Assembly: GCF_003096195.1 (NCBI RefSeq)
Contig: NZ_CP023004.1
Location: forward strand, 473,299-537,298
Reading direction: 5' to 3'
DNA from: Ereboglobus luteus
GTDB lineage: Bacteria; Verrucomicrobiota; Verrucomicrobiia; Opitutales; Opitutaceae
Length of the DNA stretch: 64,000 bases
Both the position numbers and the translations under genes were made by a program. Shown here piece after piece: positions 35,101 to 44,018 of this stretch. How positions within the stretch are numbered: the stretch's first letter is position 1; each line of letters opens with the position of its first letter. A model generated the notes under the pieces. That model made no database searches. It was not told the DNA's origin and saw only the letters and a list, made by a program, of their open reading frames with translations.

Positions 35101-35697
35101 ATGCCTGCCGACCCTGACGCGCCTTTTGACATCGCCCGCTGCCTGGAGCGGGTGCGCGCGCGTGATCAGGAGGCCGCGCGCGAGCTGGTCGAGCACCTTT
35201 ACCCGTTGGTCATCCGCATTGTCCGCTCGCATCTTCCCCGCCGCGTGCCGGAGGAGGATCTCGCACAGGAGGTGTTTATGAAAATGTTCACGCGCCTCGG
35301 CCAATACCAGGGAGCCATGCCGCTCTCGCACTGGGTTTCGCGCATCGCGGTGACAACATGCATCGACCATCTGCGCGCCCAAAAACGCCGCCCCGAGTTT
35401 CGCTGGGCCGATCTTTCCGAGACAGAAGCCGAGGTTCTGGACAGCGTCATCACCAACGAAAACGATGTGGCCGCGGGCGACGCCTTCGCCGCGCGCGAAC
35501 TCGTCCACCGGCTTCTCGACCAGCTCAAGCCCGAGGATCGCATGGTCATCCAACTGCTCGACCTCGAGCAAAAAACACTCGCCGAAATCAGCGCGCTCAC
35601 CGGCTGGAACACCACGCTCATCAAGGTCCGCGCCTTTCGCGCGCGGCGCAAGTTGCGTAAATTTTTTCAAGAACTAAAAAAGGAGGAACGCTCATGA
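35101..35697 (+). CDS. ECF-type RNA polymerase sigma factor
   Basis: Predicted 198-residue sigma-70 family protein with regions 2 and 4 only. Region 2 has YPLVIRIVRSHLPRRVPEEDLAQEVFMKMF, cut here as EEDLAQEVFMKMF, and WVSRIAVTTCIDHLRAQKRR. Region 4 has LKPEDRMVIQLLDLEQKTLAEIS and a helix-turn-helix (TLIKVRAFRARRKLRK). Extracytoplasmic-function sigma factors are usually held by an adjacent anti-sigma factor. The next gene overlaps by four bases (ATGA) and encodes a small membrane protein; a Spy-like periplasmic protein follows. This set is consistent with an envelope-stress or metal-response operon, which is inference. Confidence 0.9.
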   Translation: MPADPDAPFDIARCLERVRARDQEAARELVEHLYPLVIRIVRSHLPRRVPEEDLAQEVFMKMFTRLGQYQGAMPLSHWVSRIAVTTCIDHLRAQKRRPEFRWADLSETEAEVLDSVITNENDVAAGDAFAARELVHRLLDQLKPEDRMVIQLLDLEQKTLAEISALTGWNTTLIKVRAFRARRKLRKFFQELKKEERS

Positions 35698-36035
35698 ATC
35701 CCGCCACACCGAGAACAACCGCATGGAAACGACTGTCGGAGGCCGCCCGGCGCTCGCAATTTGAAAACGTAAGCGAAATCCCCGCGCCCTATGGGTTCGC
35801 CACGCGCGTCGCCGCCCGCGCGCTCAGCATGCCGCCAACCTCCGCCGGGCCGTTTTTCGTGGCCAAGCTCACACTCCGCGGGCTCTGCATCGCCGGCCTG
35901 CTTGCCATTGTCAGCGTGACCATCAACCTCGGCCCGATCCTGCGCAACATCGACAAGGCGGCCGGTGACCTCGGCGGCACGTCCATCGAGGCCGTTGAAG
36001 TTGAGAACAACACCGAAGCCCCCGCCCAGCCCTGA
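35694..36035 (+). CDS. Small membrane protein, possible anti-sigma factor
   Basis: Predicted 113-residue protein with one membrane segment (about 58-80, LTLRGLCIAGLLAIVSV). The N-terminal 50 residues would be cytosolic and the short acidic tail outside. The start overlaps the sigma gene's stop and is preceded by AGGAGG, one of the few strong Shine-Dalgarno sequences in the window. Position and topology suit an anti-sigma factor, but I recognise no anti-sigma domain, so the role is inference. Confidence 0.7.
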   Translation: MNPATPRTTAWKRLSEAARRSQFENVSEIPAPYGFATRVAARALSMPPTSAGPFFVAKLTLRGLCIAGLLAIVSVTINLGPILRNIDKAAGDLGGTSIEAVEVENNTEAPAQP

Positions 36036-36054
36036 GCCTCCCGCACATTTCGAA

Positions 36055-36546
36055 ATGAACAAAACCATCATCACCGTATTTGCCCTGATCGGCATTTTTT
36101 TCTGCGGCGCCATCGCGGGCGGTGTCTTCGCCGTGCGTTATGTGAATGTGACCGTGCAAAGAAAAGCCGCCGCCCAGCAACTCAGCAACCAGCAATGGGT
36201 GCGCATCACCAACCGCCTCGACCCCACGCCGGAACAGCGCGAGCAGATCAAGGCCATCGTCACCGTTTACATGGAGAAACAACAGGCCTCGCGCCAAATC
36301 GAACGCGACGCCTCGGCCAAGCTGCACAACGACATTCGCGCCGTCCTCACGCCCGGGCAAGTGGAGGAATACGACAAAATCCGCGCCCGCCATCGTGAAA
36401 ACGAAAGACTCTGGCAGCGCTGGTATAAGGAACAGCGGGCCAGGCACGGCGAATCCCCGCTTGTGAACCCGAAGCGCGTCGACTTGAAAAACAAGAAGGA
36501 CAAGAACCGGGAAAAGCCTCCCGCCCCCGCCGCGCCGGAAAAATAA
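36055..36546 (+). CDS. Membrane-anchored Spy/heavy-metal-sensor-like helical protein
   Basis: Predicted 163-residue protein. An N-terminal hydrophobic segment (about 5-27) anchors it, with the rest outside the cytosol. Residues about 45-115 are long helices containing LDPTPEQREQIKAI and LTPGQVEEYDKI, the LTxxQ pattern of the Spy/CpxP and CnrX/heavy-metal-sensor group. The tail is rich in lysine, proline and alanine. The ATG at 36055 lies 19 bases after the previous stop. Members of this group are chaperones or sensors that work with ECF sigma factors or two-component systems, which fits the two genes before it. Confidence 0.72.
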   Translation: MNKTIITVFALIGIFFCGAIAGGVFAVRYVNVTVQRKAAAQQLSNQQWVRITNRLDPTPEQREQIKAIVTVYMEKQQASRQIERDASAKLHNDIRAVLTPGQVEEYDKIRARHRENERLWQRWYKEQRARHGESPLVNPKRVDLKNKKDKNREKPPAPAAPEK

Positions 36547-36589
36547 CCGGGCGCGGAGATCGCCGAATTGCCGCCCCTCCCGAATCCGA

Positions 36590-36982
36590 TCAGATCACCA
36601 GAAAATCCTTTTTCGAGGAACCCTTGACCTTGTAAATTACGATGTTGTTGCCGTCGGGATCGTTCACCGTGGCCTGATAAGTGCCCGAAATTTCGGCGGG
36701 CATCGTCACGAAGGTCGTGTCGCGCGAGCGCAACGAGGCGATGACGTCGTTGAAATTGTCCACCTCGAACGCCACGGTGACTCGCGGCATGTTTGCCACG
36801 GGCAGCTGCCCCTCGCACTTGATCGTGATGCGCCCCGAGTCCAAGTCGTAGTCAATCGAACCGCGCCCGTCCTTTTCAAAAATTCGGGCGGGCAGCAAAT
36901 GAAGCGCATCCTCGTAGAATTTTCTCGCACGGGCGATGTCGGACACGGGCAAAACAACGAATGCGATTTTGGTGATTTTCAT
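36590..36982 (-). CDS. VOC-family (glyoxalase/bleomycin-resistance-like) protein
   Basis: Predicted 130-residue protein of a single vicinal-oxygen-chelate unit pair. The pattern ITKIAFVVLPVSDIARARKFYEDAL followed by VNDPDGNNIVIYKV (each read as short motifs, FYEDAL and DPDGN) is typical. These small proteins dimerise to form a metal site; function ranges from glyoxalase to antibiotic binding and cannot be set from sequence. It lies just upstream of nothing it obviously works with, and ends convergently with the sigma operon. Confidence 0.85.
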   Translation of the reverse strand: MKITKIAFVVLPVSDIARARKFYEDALHLLPARIFEKDGRGSIDYDLDSGRITIKCEGQLPVANMPRVTVAFEVDNFNDVIASLRSRDTTFVTMPAEISGTYQATVNDPDGNNIVIYKVKGSSKKDFLVI

Positions 36983-37018
36983 GATATCGTGAGTAGTTAG
37001 ACAGAGTTTCCGCGCAAA

Positions 37019-38659
37019 TCAATCCGCCTCCAGCCAAACCGTCTTGTAGGGATGGTGGTCGAGCAGGGTCGGATGCCAGTTCCTGACCGAAGGCCGGATC
37101 AAAAAAACGTGCGAATAATGATAGAGCGGAATCATCGGCGACTGCCTCAGCAAAATCGCCTCCGCCTTTTGCAGCAACGCCGCGCGCGCCTGTTTGTCCG
37201 TGGTGCGCGCCGCCTGGTAAAGCAGCTGGTCGAAAGCCGCGTCGCTCCAGCCCGTGTGATTGTTTCCGCTCGACGATTCCCATACCTCGAGAAACGAAAG
37301 CGCGTCGGCGTAATCGGCCATCCACGCCGAGCGCAGCACCTGATAATCGCGCGTCCTGCGCGCGCCGAGCACAGTTTTGTTCTCCTGATTGACGAGCGTC
37401 ACGGTCAGCCCCAGCTCACGCCGCCACATTTCCTGCACCGCCTCGGCCACGGCGCGATGGCTCTCCGATGTGTTGAAAAGGAGCTCGACCGGCGGAGCGC
37501 CCTTCCCCTCCGGATAACCCGCCTCGGCGAGCAGGGCGCGCGCCGCGTTTGCGTCGTGCCTCAACGCGCCGGGAACCGGCTTGCCGTCCGCGCGCGCATG
37601 GGCATCCGGCGGCACAAATTCGTATGCGGGCGACTGCACGCCGCGGAGGATTTGCGTCGCGATGAGCTTGCGGTCAACCGCCATCGAAAGCGCGCGCCGC
37701 ACTCGCACATCGTTCAAGAACGGACGCTCCGTGTTGACGCGGTAAAACTCGGTTCCCAAATACGGATCGACACGCAACAGCCCCGGCGAATTGCGACGAT
37801 ACGCGTCGATCTTCGAGGGGGAAAGCGCCTCGGTCAGGTGAAGCTGCCCCGCGCGAAACGCGCGCTCCTCGGCATCGCGACTCTCGAACGAATAAAACAC
37901 GACCCCGTTCAGCCGCACATTTTCGGCATCCCAATAGGTCGGCGATTTTTCGACCGATATCCGCTGGCCGTGCCGCCATTCCTTGAGGGCGAACGCGCCG
38001 TTCCCGACAAAGCGCCCCGGTCTCGCCCAGTCGGTTTTGCGATCCGCAAGCGCGCCGTGCGTCTCGATCGAACGCGCGTGCACTGGGAAAAATGCCGTGT
38101 GATTGAGCATCGACAAAAAATTCGCGCACGGATGCTCCAGCGTGATCTTCAGCGTGCGCTCATTAACCGCCACCGCGCCCACTTGCGCAAAATCCTCCAA
38201 GTGCCCCTTGTGATACGCCTCCGCGTTTTGGATGATGTATAAAAAGTGCGCGTAATCCGCGGCGAGCGACGGCGAAAGCATGCGCTTGAACGACGCCACA
38301 AAATCACCCGCCGTCACCGGGTCGCCGTTGCTCCAGCGTGCGTTGTCGCGCAGCAGAAACGTGTAGGCCAACCCGTCCCGCGAAACATTCCAGCTCTCCG
38401 CGACGCCCGGCTCCGGTGACAGGTCAACCGGATTCTCCGTCACAAGCCCCTCGAGCAGCGCCGACAAAATATTATACTCCGAAGTCCCCGTCGCCAGGTG
38501 CGGATCGAGCGTCGCGATCTCCGGCCCCGCGCCTCGATGCAAAACCTGCTCGCGATTTCCACTGTCGATGGCGCGCTCGCGCTGAAAACAGGAGCCCAGC
38601 GCAAAAACGCCGAGGGCCGCCGCCGCGCAAAAGATTCGTTGAAAGATACGATGAGCCAT
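37019..38659 (-). CDS. Peptide-binding lipoprotein of an ABC transporter (OppA family)
   Basis: Predicted 546-residue solute-binding protein of the SBP_bac_5 (DppA/OppA) family. A lipobox, LGSC, ends the signal peptide that starts at the ATG 38657-38659. Conserved pieces include EIATLDPHLATGTS, GVAESWNVSRDGL, FLLRDNARWSNGDPVTA and RRALSMAVDR. The protein would capture oligopeptides outside the inner membrane. No permease or ATPase genes are near, so it must use a transporter encoded elsewhere or act alone. It is divergent from an M16 peptidase gene across 120 bases, which could reflect joint regulation of peptide breakdown and uptake. A much longer upstream frame to 39151 was rejected because it lacks a signal peptide and overlaps the peptidase. 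Confidence 0.88.
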   Translation of the reverse strand: MAHRIFQRIFCAAAALGVFALGSCFQRERAIDSGNREQVLHRGAGPEIATLDPHLATGTSEYNILSALLEGLVTENPVDLSPEPGVAESWNVSRDGLAYTFLLRDNARWSNGDPVTAGDFVASFKRMLSPSLAADYAHFLYIIQNAEAYHKGHLEDFAQVGAVAVNERTLKITLEHPCANFLSMLNHTAFFPVHARSIETHGALADRKTDWARPGRFVGNGAFALKEWRHGQRISVEKSPTYWDAENVRLNGVVFYSFESRDAEERAFRAGQLHLTEALSPSKIDAYRRNSPGLLRVDPYLGTEFYRVNTERPFLNDVRVRRALSMAVDRKLIATQILRGVQSPAYEFVPPDAHARADGKPVPGALRHDANAARALLAEAGYPEGKGAPPVELLFNTSESHRAVAEAVQEMWRRELGLTVTLVNQENKTVLGARRTRDYQVLRSAWMADYADALSFLEVWESSSGNNHTGWSDAAFDQLLYQAARTTDKQARAALLQKAEAILLRQSPMIPLYHYSHVFLIRPSVRNWHPTLLDHHPYKTVWLEAD

Positions 38660-38779
38660 GGAAACAGTTTGTCGCGCACCCAATACCATCAGCCGCGCCG
38701 TCGCAAGCGCGGAGCTCGCGGTGAATGTGTTTCTCTTGGCTTGCGAACAATTTTCGCCGCCCGCACCCTTGCCGCCAAG

Positions 38780-41626
38780 ATGCCTCCCCGCCGCCATCCC
38801 CTTCCCCGGGTTTTCACGCTGCTCGCCGCATTGATCGCGATCGCGCTGCCCGCCCATTTGGCAAAAGCCGCGCCCTGGGCCAATCTCGAGACCGACTTGC
38901 CCCAGGATCCCGCGCTCGTCCTCGGCGAACTGCCCAACGGTTTTCGCTACGCGCTTCTGCCAAACGCCGAGCCCGCGAACCGCGTCTCGCTCCGGCTGCT
39001 TGTATCCGTTGGATCGATACACGAAAACGACAACGAGCGCGGCATCGCCCACTTCATCGAGCACATGGCGTTTCGCGGCACGCGCAACAAGCCCGGAGGC
39101 GGGCTCATTGCCAAGCTGGAACGCATGGGCGTCAGCTTCGGCCCCGACCACACAGCATTCACCTCATTCAACAACACCATCTACCACCTCGAGCTGCCCG
39201 ACGTTTCCGAGTCCACCCTGCGCGAGGGCTTGCGAGTCTTCCGCGAATACGCATCCGGCATCGAATTCGCGTCCGGCGACATAGAGCTCGAACGCGGCGT
39301 GATTCTCAGCGAAATGGCCACGCGCGACACCGGCATGGCGCGCGCTGCCCAGCGCTACAGCGCGTTCATCTGGCCCTCCGCGCGCGAAAACAGCCGCTCT
39401 CCCATCGGTGTCGAAAAACAAATCCGCCGCTTCACCCAAAAACAATTCCGCGCATTTTATGACGCGTGGTATCGCCCCGAGCGCATGGCGCTCATCGCCG
39501 TGGGGCAGATCGACCCCGATGCCCTGCGCGCGATGATCGCGGATGAGTTTTCCCCGCTTGCCGCGCGCGCCCCCGCGCGCCCGGAACCGCCGCCGCCATC
39601 CCCGCGCCCTGCCTCCAGGAAACTGCCGGCTGTCGGCGTCTTCACCCACAACGAACTCACCGGCATGGGTGTTATGCAAACCTGCGCGTGGGCCGAGCCG
39701 CCCGCGCCCTTCACGCGCGAGAAACTCGCCGAGCACACGCGCCGCAACCTCGCCCTGTCCATGTTCACCCGCCGCCTGACGCTCCGCGCCCGCCAACCCG
39801 GCGCGCCGTTCGGCGCTCCAAATGTCGAATACACGCAACTTTTCCCCGGCCTGCGCATGGTCCAGTTTGCCGTTCCCGGCGACCTCAACAAAACTGACAT
39901 CGTCATCGCCGCCGCCGAGCAATCCCTCCGCGCCGCGATCGAGCACGGTTTCACCCAAGGCGAGCTCGACGAGGCAAAGGCCGACCTCGTCAACCGCTAC
40001 CGCCAGGGTGCCCTTTACGCCCCTTCCCGAAAATCGGCGATGCTCGCCTCGCAACTCGCCTACTTTTTGCTCCATGGCGAGGGATTCTCCACGCCCGAAA
40101 CAACCTGGCGCGAAGTCGAAAAACCAATCGCCGACGCCACACTCGACGAATGCAACGCCGCCTTTGCCAAGCTCTGGAGCCGCGCCCCCGTGCGCACATT
40201 TATCAACGGCAACATCCGCCTCCTGCCCTCCAAGCCCGCCGCCTTTGAGAAAAAAATCGCGGCCAGCCGCGCAATCCCCGTCAAGCCGCCCGCCGGAATC
40301 AAGGCGCTCGATTTTGCCTACACCGATTTCGGCAAGCCCGGACTCATTGCGGAAACCAAAACGCTCCCCGAAATCGACGCGCACCTTGTCCGCTTCGAGA
40401 ACAATATTCTTCTCAACTTCAAGCACACCGAATACGAAAAAGACTACGTTCTCATAAACCTCCGCATCGGGCACGGAAAACGCGAGGAACCCAAAAACGT
40501 TCCCGGCATCGGACTCCTCGCATCAAAAGCCTTTCTTTTCGGCGGACTGGGCCGTCACACCGCAGCCGAAATCACCCAGCTCAACGCGCGGCATCTGCTC
40601 GACATTGATTTTATAGTCGCCGACGACGCCGCGCACTTTTACGCCCAATGCCCGGTGCGGTCGCTCCCCTACGCGCTTCAAATGATGACCGCCTTCATCA
40701 CCGACGCCGCCTATCGGCCCGAGTCGTTCGTTCTCGCCCGGCCCGATCTCACAACACTGTTCCAGCACACCCTTTCGTCGCCCTCCGCAAACCTGAACGC
40801 GATTTGCGAACGCGCGCTCACGCGCGACACGCGCTTCGGCTGGCCCAATTACGACGAGCCCGCCTCCCGCACCGTCAACGAGCTTCGCGAATGGCTCGTC
40901 CCCCTTTTCACCTACGACGACATTGAGCTGAGCATCGTCGGCGATGTCGATTTGCAAGCCGCCCTCGATGCCGCCGCCGGGACGTTGGGCGCCCTTCCCG
41001 TTCGCGCCAAGCGCCTCCCGCCAAAACCCAACACCGGCATCGCCTTCGCCCCCGCGCCCTCCGCGCCCATTGTCATCAATGTGAACCCCGCGCTCAAACA
41101 AGGCGCGTTCCTCCTCGTCTGGCCCGTGCCCGACGCCGGCGACACGCACCAAGACCGAGCCCGTGTGCTTCTTGCCGACGCGCTCGACAATGCCGTCCGC
41201 CTTTGCATCCGCGAACAACTCGGCGCCGCCTACGTCTCATCCGCCGCCTATGCCACGCACGACGGTTTCGACAATTTCAACTACCTCTTCGTCGGCGCCG
41301 AGGTTGACCGCGGCTCGCTCGACAAAGCCATCAACGCCGTGCGCAAAACAATCGCCCGAATCGCCGCCAATGGTTTCAGTGACGACGAATTCCTGCGCGC
41401 CAAAAGGCCCTTCGTCGAACACTACGACCAGCAATCCCGCACCAATGCCTACTGGGGCTACACCGTCCTGCGCGACATTCAAAACCGCCCCGAACGCCTC
41501 ACCCAGGCGCTGACACGCCTTGCCGACGTCTCCTCCATAACACGCGACGAAATCAACGCCATCGCCGCCCGCCACCTCCGCGACGAAACCCTTTTCCTTT
41601 TCAAAACAGCCCCCGCGAAAAAATAG
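38780..41626 (+). CDS. M16-family (insulinase/pitrilysin-type) zinc protease
   Basis: Predicted 948-residue secreted or periplasmic peptidase. The ATG at 38780 gives a signal peptide (ALIAIALPAHLAKA). The inverted zinc motif HFIEH is at 91-95 and the third ligand E171 stands 76 residues on, as the family requires. Two M16 halves are present; the second half lacks the motif, as is usual for single-chain members of the PqqL type. It should degrade peptides in a closed chamber. It is divergent from the OppA-like gene. The frame continues upstream to 38498 but that region lacks a signal peptide. Confidence 0.9.
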   Translation: MPPRRHPLPRVFTLLAALIAIALPAHLAKAAPWANLETDLPQDPALVLGELPNGFRYALLPNAEPANRVSLRLLVSVGSIHENDNERGIAHFIEHMAFRGTRNKPGGGLIAKLERMGVSFGPDHTAFTSFNNTIYHLELPDVSESTLREGLRVFREYASGIEFASGDIELERGVILSEMATRDTGMARAAQRYSAFIWPSARENSRSPIGVEKQIRRFTQKQFRAFYDAWYRPERMALIAVGQIDPDALRAMIADEFSPLAARAPARPEPPPPSPRPASRKLPAVGVFTHNELTGMGVMQTCAWAEPPAPFTREKLAEHTRRNLALSMFTRRLTLRARQPGAPFGAPNVEYTQLFPGLRMVQFAVPGDLNKTDIVIAAAEQSLRAAIEHGFTQGELDEAKADLVNRYRQGALYAPSRKSAMLASQLAYFLLHGEGFSTPETTWREVEKPIADATLDECNAAFAKLWSRAPVRTFINGNIRLLPSKPAAFEKKIAASRAIPVKPPAGIKALDFAYTDFGKPGLIAETKTLPEIDAHLVRFENNILLNFKHTEYEKDYVLINLRIGHGKREEPKNVPGIGLLASKAFLFGGLGRHTAAEITQLNARHLLDIDFIVADDAAHFYAQCPVRSLPYALQMMTAFITDAAYRPESFVLARPDLTTLFQHTLSSPSANLNAICERALTRDTRFGWPNYDEPASRTVNELREWLVPLFTYDDIELSIVGDVDLQAALDAAAGTLGALPVRAKRLPPKPNTGIAFAPAPSAPIVINVNPALKQGAFLLVWPVPDAGDTHQDRARVLLADALDNAVRLCIREQLGAAYVSSAAYATHDGFDNFNYLFVGAEVDRGSLDKAINAVRKTIARIAANGFSDDEFLRAKRPFVEHYDQQSRTNAYWGYTVLRDIQNRPERLTQALTRLADVSSITRDEINAIAARHLRDETLFLFKTAPAKK

Positions 41627-41693
41627 GGCTGTTTAATTGAACTGTATCCGCGCCGTTAAAGGCCAACCCCGGCCATCGCAAATGGCATAAAAC

Positions 41694-42644
41694 CTAATCG
41701 CGTCCGTCGGTCATTATGATCGGGAGGATCAGGCCTTTCTTGTCGTAACGCACGCGCTCAATCGCAATTTGCCGGCGCGTGTTATACGGGCCATCCCCGG
41801 TCTGGCCGTCATAGCGGTGGTAAACAATAAGGTCGGAACCGTCGGCGGGATTTTTGAAAAAGGAATGGTGCCCGGGTCCCTTGTGCGATGCGTCGCTTTT
41901 CAAAATCGCGCCGCGATATTTCCACGGGCCAACGGGGGATTTTGACGTCGCGTAGTGCACAGAATAGGAAGCCCTCTTGTAGCTTCCGTGGCTGTAGGAC
42001 AAATAATACACGCCGTCGCGAAAATGCATGAACGCGCCTTCCGTAAAATGCGGAGGCGTCTTCACGGGGATTTCGGCGGCGAAGCTGACCATGTCTTTGT
42101 TCAGCTCAAACACGCGCAATTTCGAGCCGGCGCTTCCGCCGGCGTAGAAATAATATTTTCCCGACTTCGGGTCGGCGAAAACCATCGGGTCAATTGCCTC
42201 GAAGCCTCTCTTGCCCTCGTCGTCGAGGAGCGGGCGCCCGCTGTCAACAAACGGCCCGGCGGGACTCGCCGCGGTGGCGACACCGATGCGCGAGCGTTTC
42301 GGGCCGACGGAATAATAAAAATACCAAGTGCCGTCGCGCTCAATGATGCCGGGTGCCCATGCGCCGTGATGCGCGCGTCCGTCCACCCCCACCCACGGCA
42401 CGTCCTTGAAATCCAGCACGGGACCGTGGCGCTTCCACGTTTTTAAATCGTCCGATGAAAACGCGTAAAAGCGATCTCTCGATATGGTGGGATATAGCCA
42501 GACGGTTTTGCCGGCGACCACCGCGTGGGGATCGGCGCCGTGCATCAGCGGATTGGCGAACTCGCCCGCACGGGCGTGATCCGCGGCGACGACGAACCCC
42601 GCAATGCAAACGAGCAGGATTGCGTGGCGGAAAACGGTTTTCAT
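41694..42644 (-). CDS. Secreted GH43-like glycoside hydrolase
   Basis: Predicted 316-residue exported protein with a five-bladed propeller fold. The signal peptide follows the ATG at 42642-42644. The GH43/GH32-clan pattern is seen: GADPHAVV (catalytic base Asp), WAPGII, AIDPMVFAD, and FTEGAFMHFRDGVYYLSYS (proton donor Glu; written here in short as EGAF). GHHSFF near the end is also typical. These enzymes remove arabinose or xylose units from plant polysaccharides. Substrate cannot be fixed from sequence. It has no obvious operon partner. Confidence 0.87.
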   Translation of the reverse strand: MKTVFRHAILLVCIAGFVVAADHARAGEFANPLMHGADPHAVVAGKTVWLYPTISRDRFYAFSSDDLKTWKRHGPVLDFKDVPWVGVDGRAHHGAWAPGIIERDGTWYFYYSVGPKRSRIGVATAASPAGPFVDSGRPLLDDEGKRGFEAIDPMVFADPKSGKYYFYAGGSAGSKLRVFELNKDMVSFAAEIPVKTPPHFTEGAFMHFRDGVYYLSYSHGSYKRASYSVHYATSKSPVGPWKYRGAILKSDASHKGPGHHSFFKNPADGSDLIVYHRYDGQTGDGPYNTRRQIAIERVRYDKKGLILPIIMTDGRD

Positions 42645-42737
42645 GATTGGCAAAAAAGTCGGAGCGTTAATGCGCGCAAGACTGCCGCCGCAAACGAACG
42701 AGACAACAAAAACCGCCAATATCCGCGATGACGCGGA

Positions 42738-43904
42738 TTAGTTTGCGGACGGTTTTTTCCCGACAGTTTCCCACCAGTGCGTGAAGGTTTGGGCGTCGTC
42801 GCGAAGGTCAACGATTTCGCCGATGACCGGTGTGAGCAGGCGAAGGTTTGGGGCGCGCTCGCCCTGTGTGACTCGCCGGTGGGGATCGTCCCAGTCGTGA
42901 TTTGAAATGCTGAACTTCGAGTTGTGCACGGGCAGCAGCCGCCTGGTTTTTAAATCGGCCGCGGCTTGCAGTGTTTCCTCCGGCATCATGTGGATGCTGG
43001 CCCAGTTTGGGTCGTATTGTCCGTTTTCGAGAATCGCGAGATCCATGGGACCGAAACGTTTGCCCGCCTCGGCGTAATGCGCGCCGTAGCCGCTGTCGCC
43101 CCCGATGTAGAAACGCAGCGCGGGCGTCTCCACAAAAAACGCGGCCCACATCGAGCGCTCATGCGAAAGGCCGCGCCCGGAAAAATGATGGGTGGTCAGG
43201 CAGTGCACTTTCACGCCCGCCTCCGGCGAGGTTTCGTCGCCCCAGTGCATTTCAATGATCTGCTCCGGCTTGAACCCCCAGTATTCGAGATGCTCGCCGA
43301 CGCCGAGCGCGCAAACAACTTTCCCGACCTTGGGCCTCAGTTTCAAAACAGTCTCGTAGTCGAGGTGGTCCCAGTGATCGTGCGTGATGAAAAGATAATC
43401 GATGACGGGCAGGTCGCCGATCTCATACGCATCGGAGCCATTGAATGCCTTTGTGGTAAAGGAAACCGGCGAGGCCGCGCCGCTGAACACCGGATCAACC
43501 AGGATGCGTTTTCCGCCCGCCTGTATAAAATACGAGGAATGCCCGAACCAGACGAGAACATCGCGGCCGGCGTCGAGATTATGCAAGTCGCGCTTCACGG
43601 ACGGAACAGGGGCGGACGGAGTGCGCTTGCTTTTGTCGCCAAAGAGAAATTTGCCGAACACCTCGAGCGTGCTCACGTTTTCCGGAGTTCGGGGCTTGGG
43701 CTCCACATTGCGAAATTTGCCGTTCTTGAAGTGCGGCGACTTTTGAATTCGTTCAAGGCGCGCGCCACTGGGAAGGCGTCCGAATTTCGGATGCTGCATG
43801 TATGCAAACACAAACAGCGCCATCGCGCCGACCAGGCTGAGTCCGATGATCAACATGCGCTTAATCCACTTTCTTGTTTTGGTTGTTTTTTTGGCGGACG
43901 CCAT
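42738..43904 (-). CDS. Membrane-anchored MBL-fold metal-dependent hydrolase
   Basis: Predicted 388-residue protein. One membrane segment (about 16-35) anchors it, with the catalytic part outside. The metallo-beta-lactamase motif is THDHWDHLD at about 174-182, with GDSGY and the final HNSKF as further ligands. The sequence around LVWFGHSSYFIQ fits the UlaG/NAPE-PLD-like group of hydrolases. The substrate is not known. It follows smc in the same direction with a gap of 114 bases; whether they are cotranscribed is unclear. Confidence 0.88.
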   Translation of the reverse strand: MASAKKTTKTRKWIKRMLIIGLSLVGAMALFVFAYMQHPKFGRLPSGARLERIQKSPHFKNGKFRNVEPKPRTPENVSTLEVFGKFLFGDKSKRTPSAPVPSVKRDLHNLDAGRDVLVWFGHSSYFIQAGGKRILVDPVFSGAASPVSFTTKAFNGSDAYEIGDLPVIDYLFITHDHWDHLDYETVLKLRPKVGKVVCALGVGEHLEYWGFKPEQIIEMHWGDETSPEAGVKVHCLTTHHFSGRGLSHERSMWAAFFVETPALRFYIGGDSGYGAHYAEAGKRFGPMDLAILENGQYDPNWASIHMMPEETLQAAADLKTRRLLPVHNSKFSISNHDWDDPHRRVTQGERAPNLRLLTPVIGEIVDLRDDAQTFTHWWETVGKKPSAN

Positions 43905-44018
43905 GCGGTGTAAAGTTTGACGAGTGGAACGGGCGCGCCGGGGATTTCCGAATTACAAACACGGCGGTGGGCGGAATGTCGCTGGCGCGTGGAACGACGA
44001 AACCGCCCCGCCCTGCGG

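Noticed and set aside
38498-38779. Longer N-terminus for the M16 peptidase
   Set aside because: It would overlap the divergent lipoprotein gene and displace the clear signal peptide that starts at 38780.
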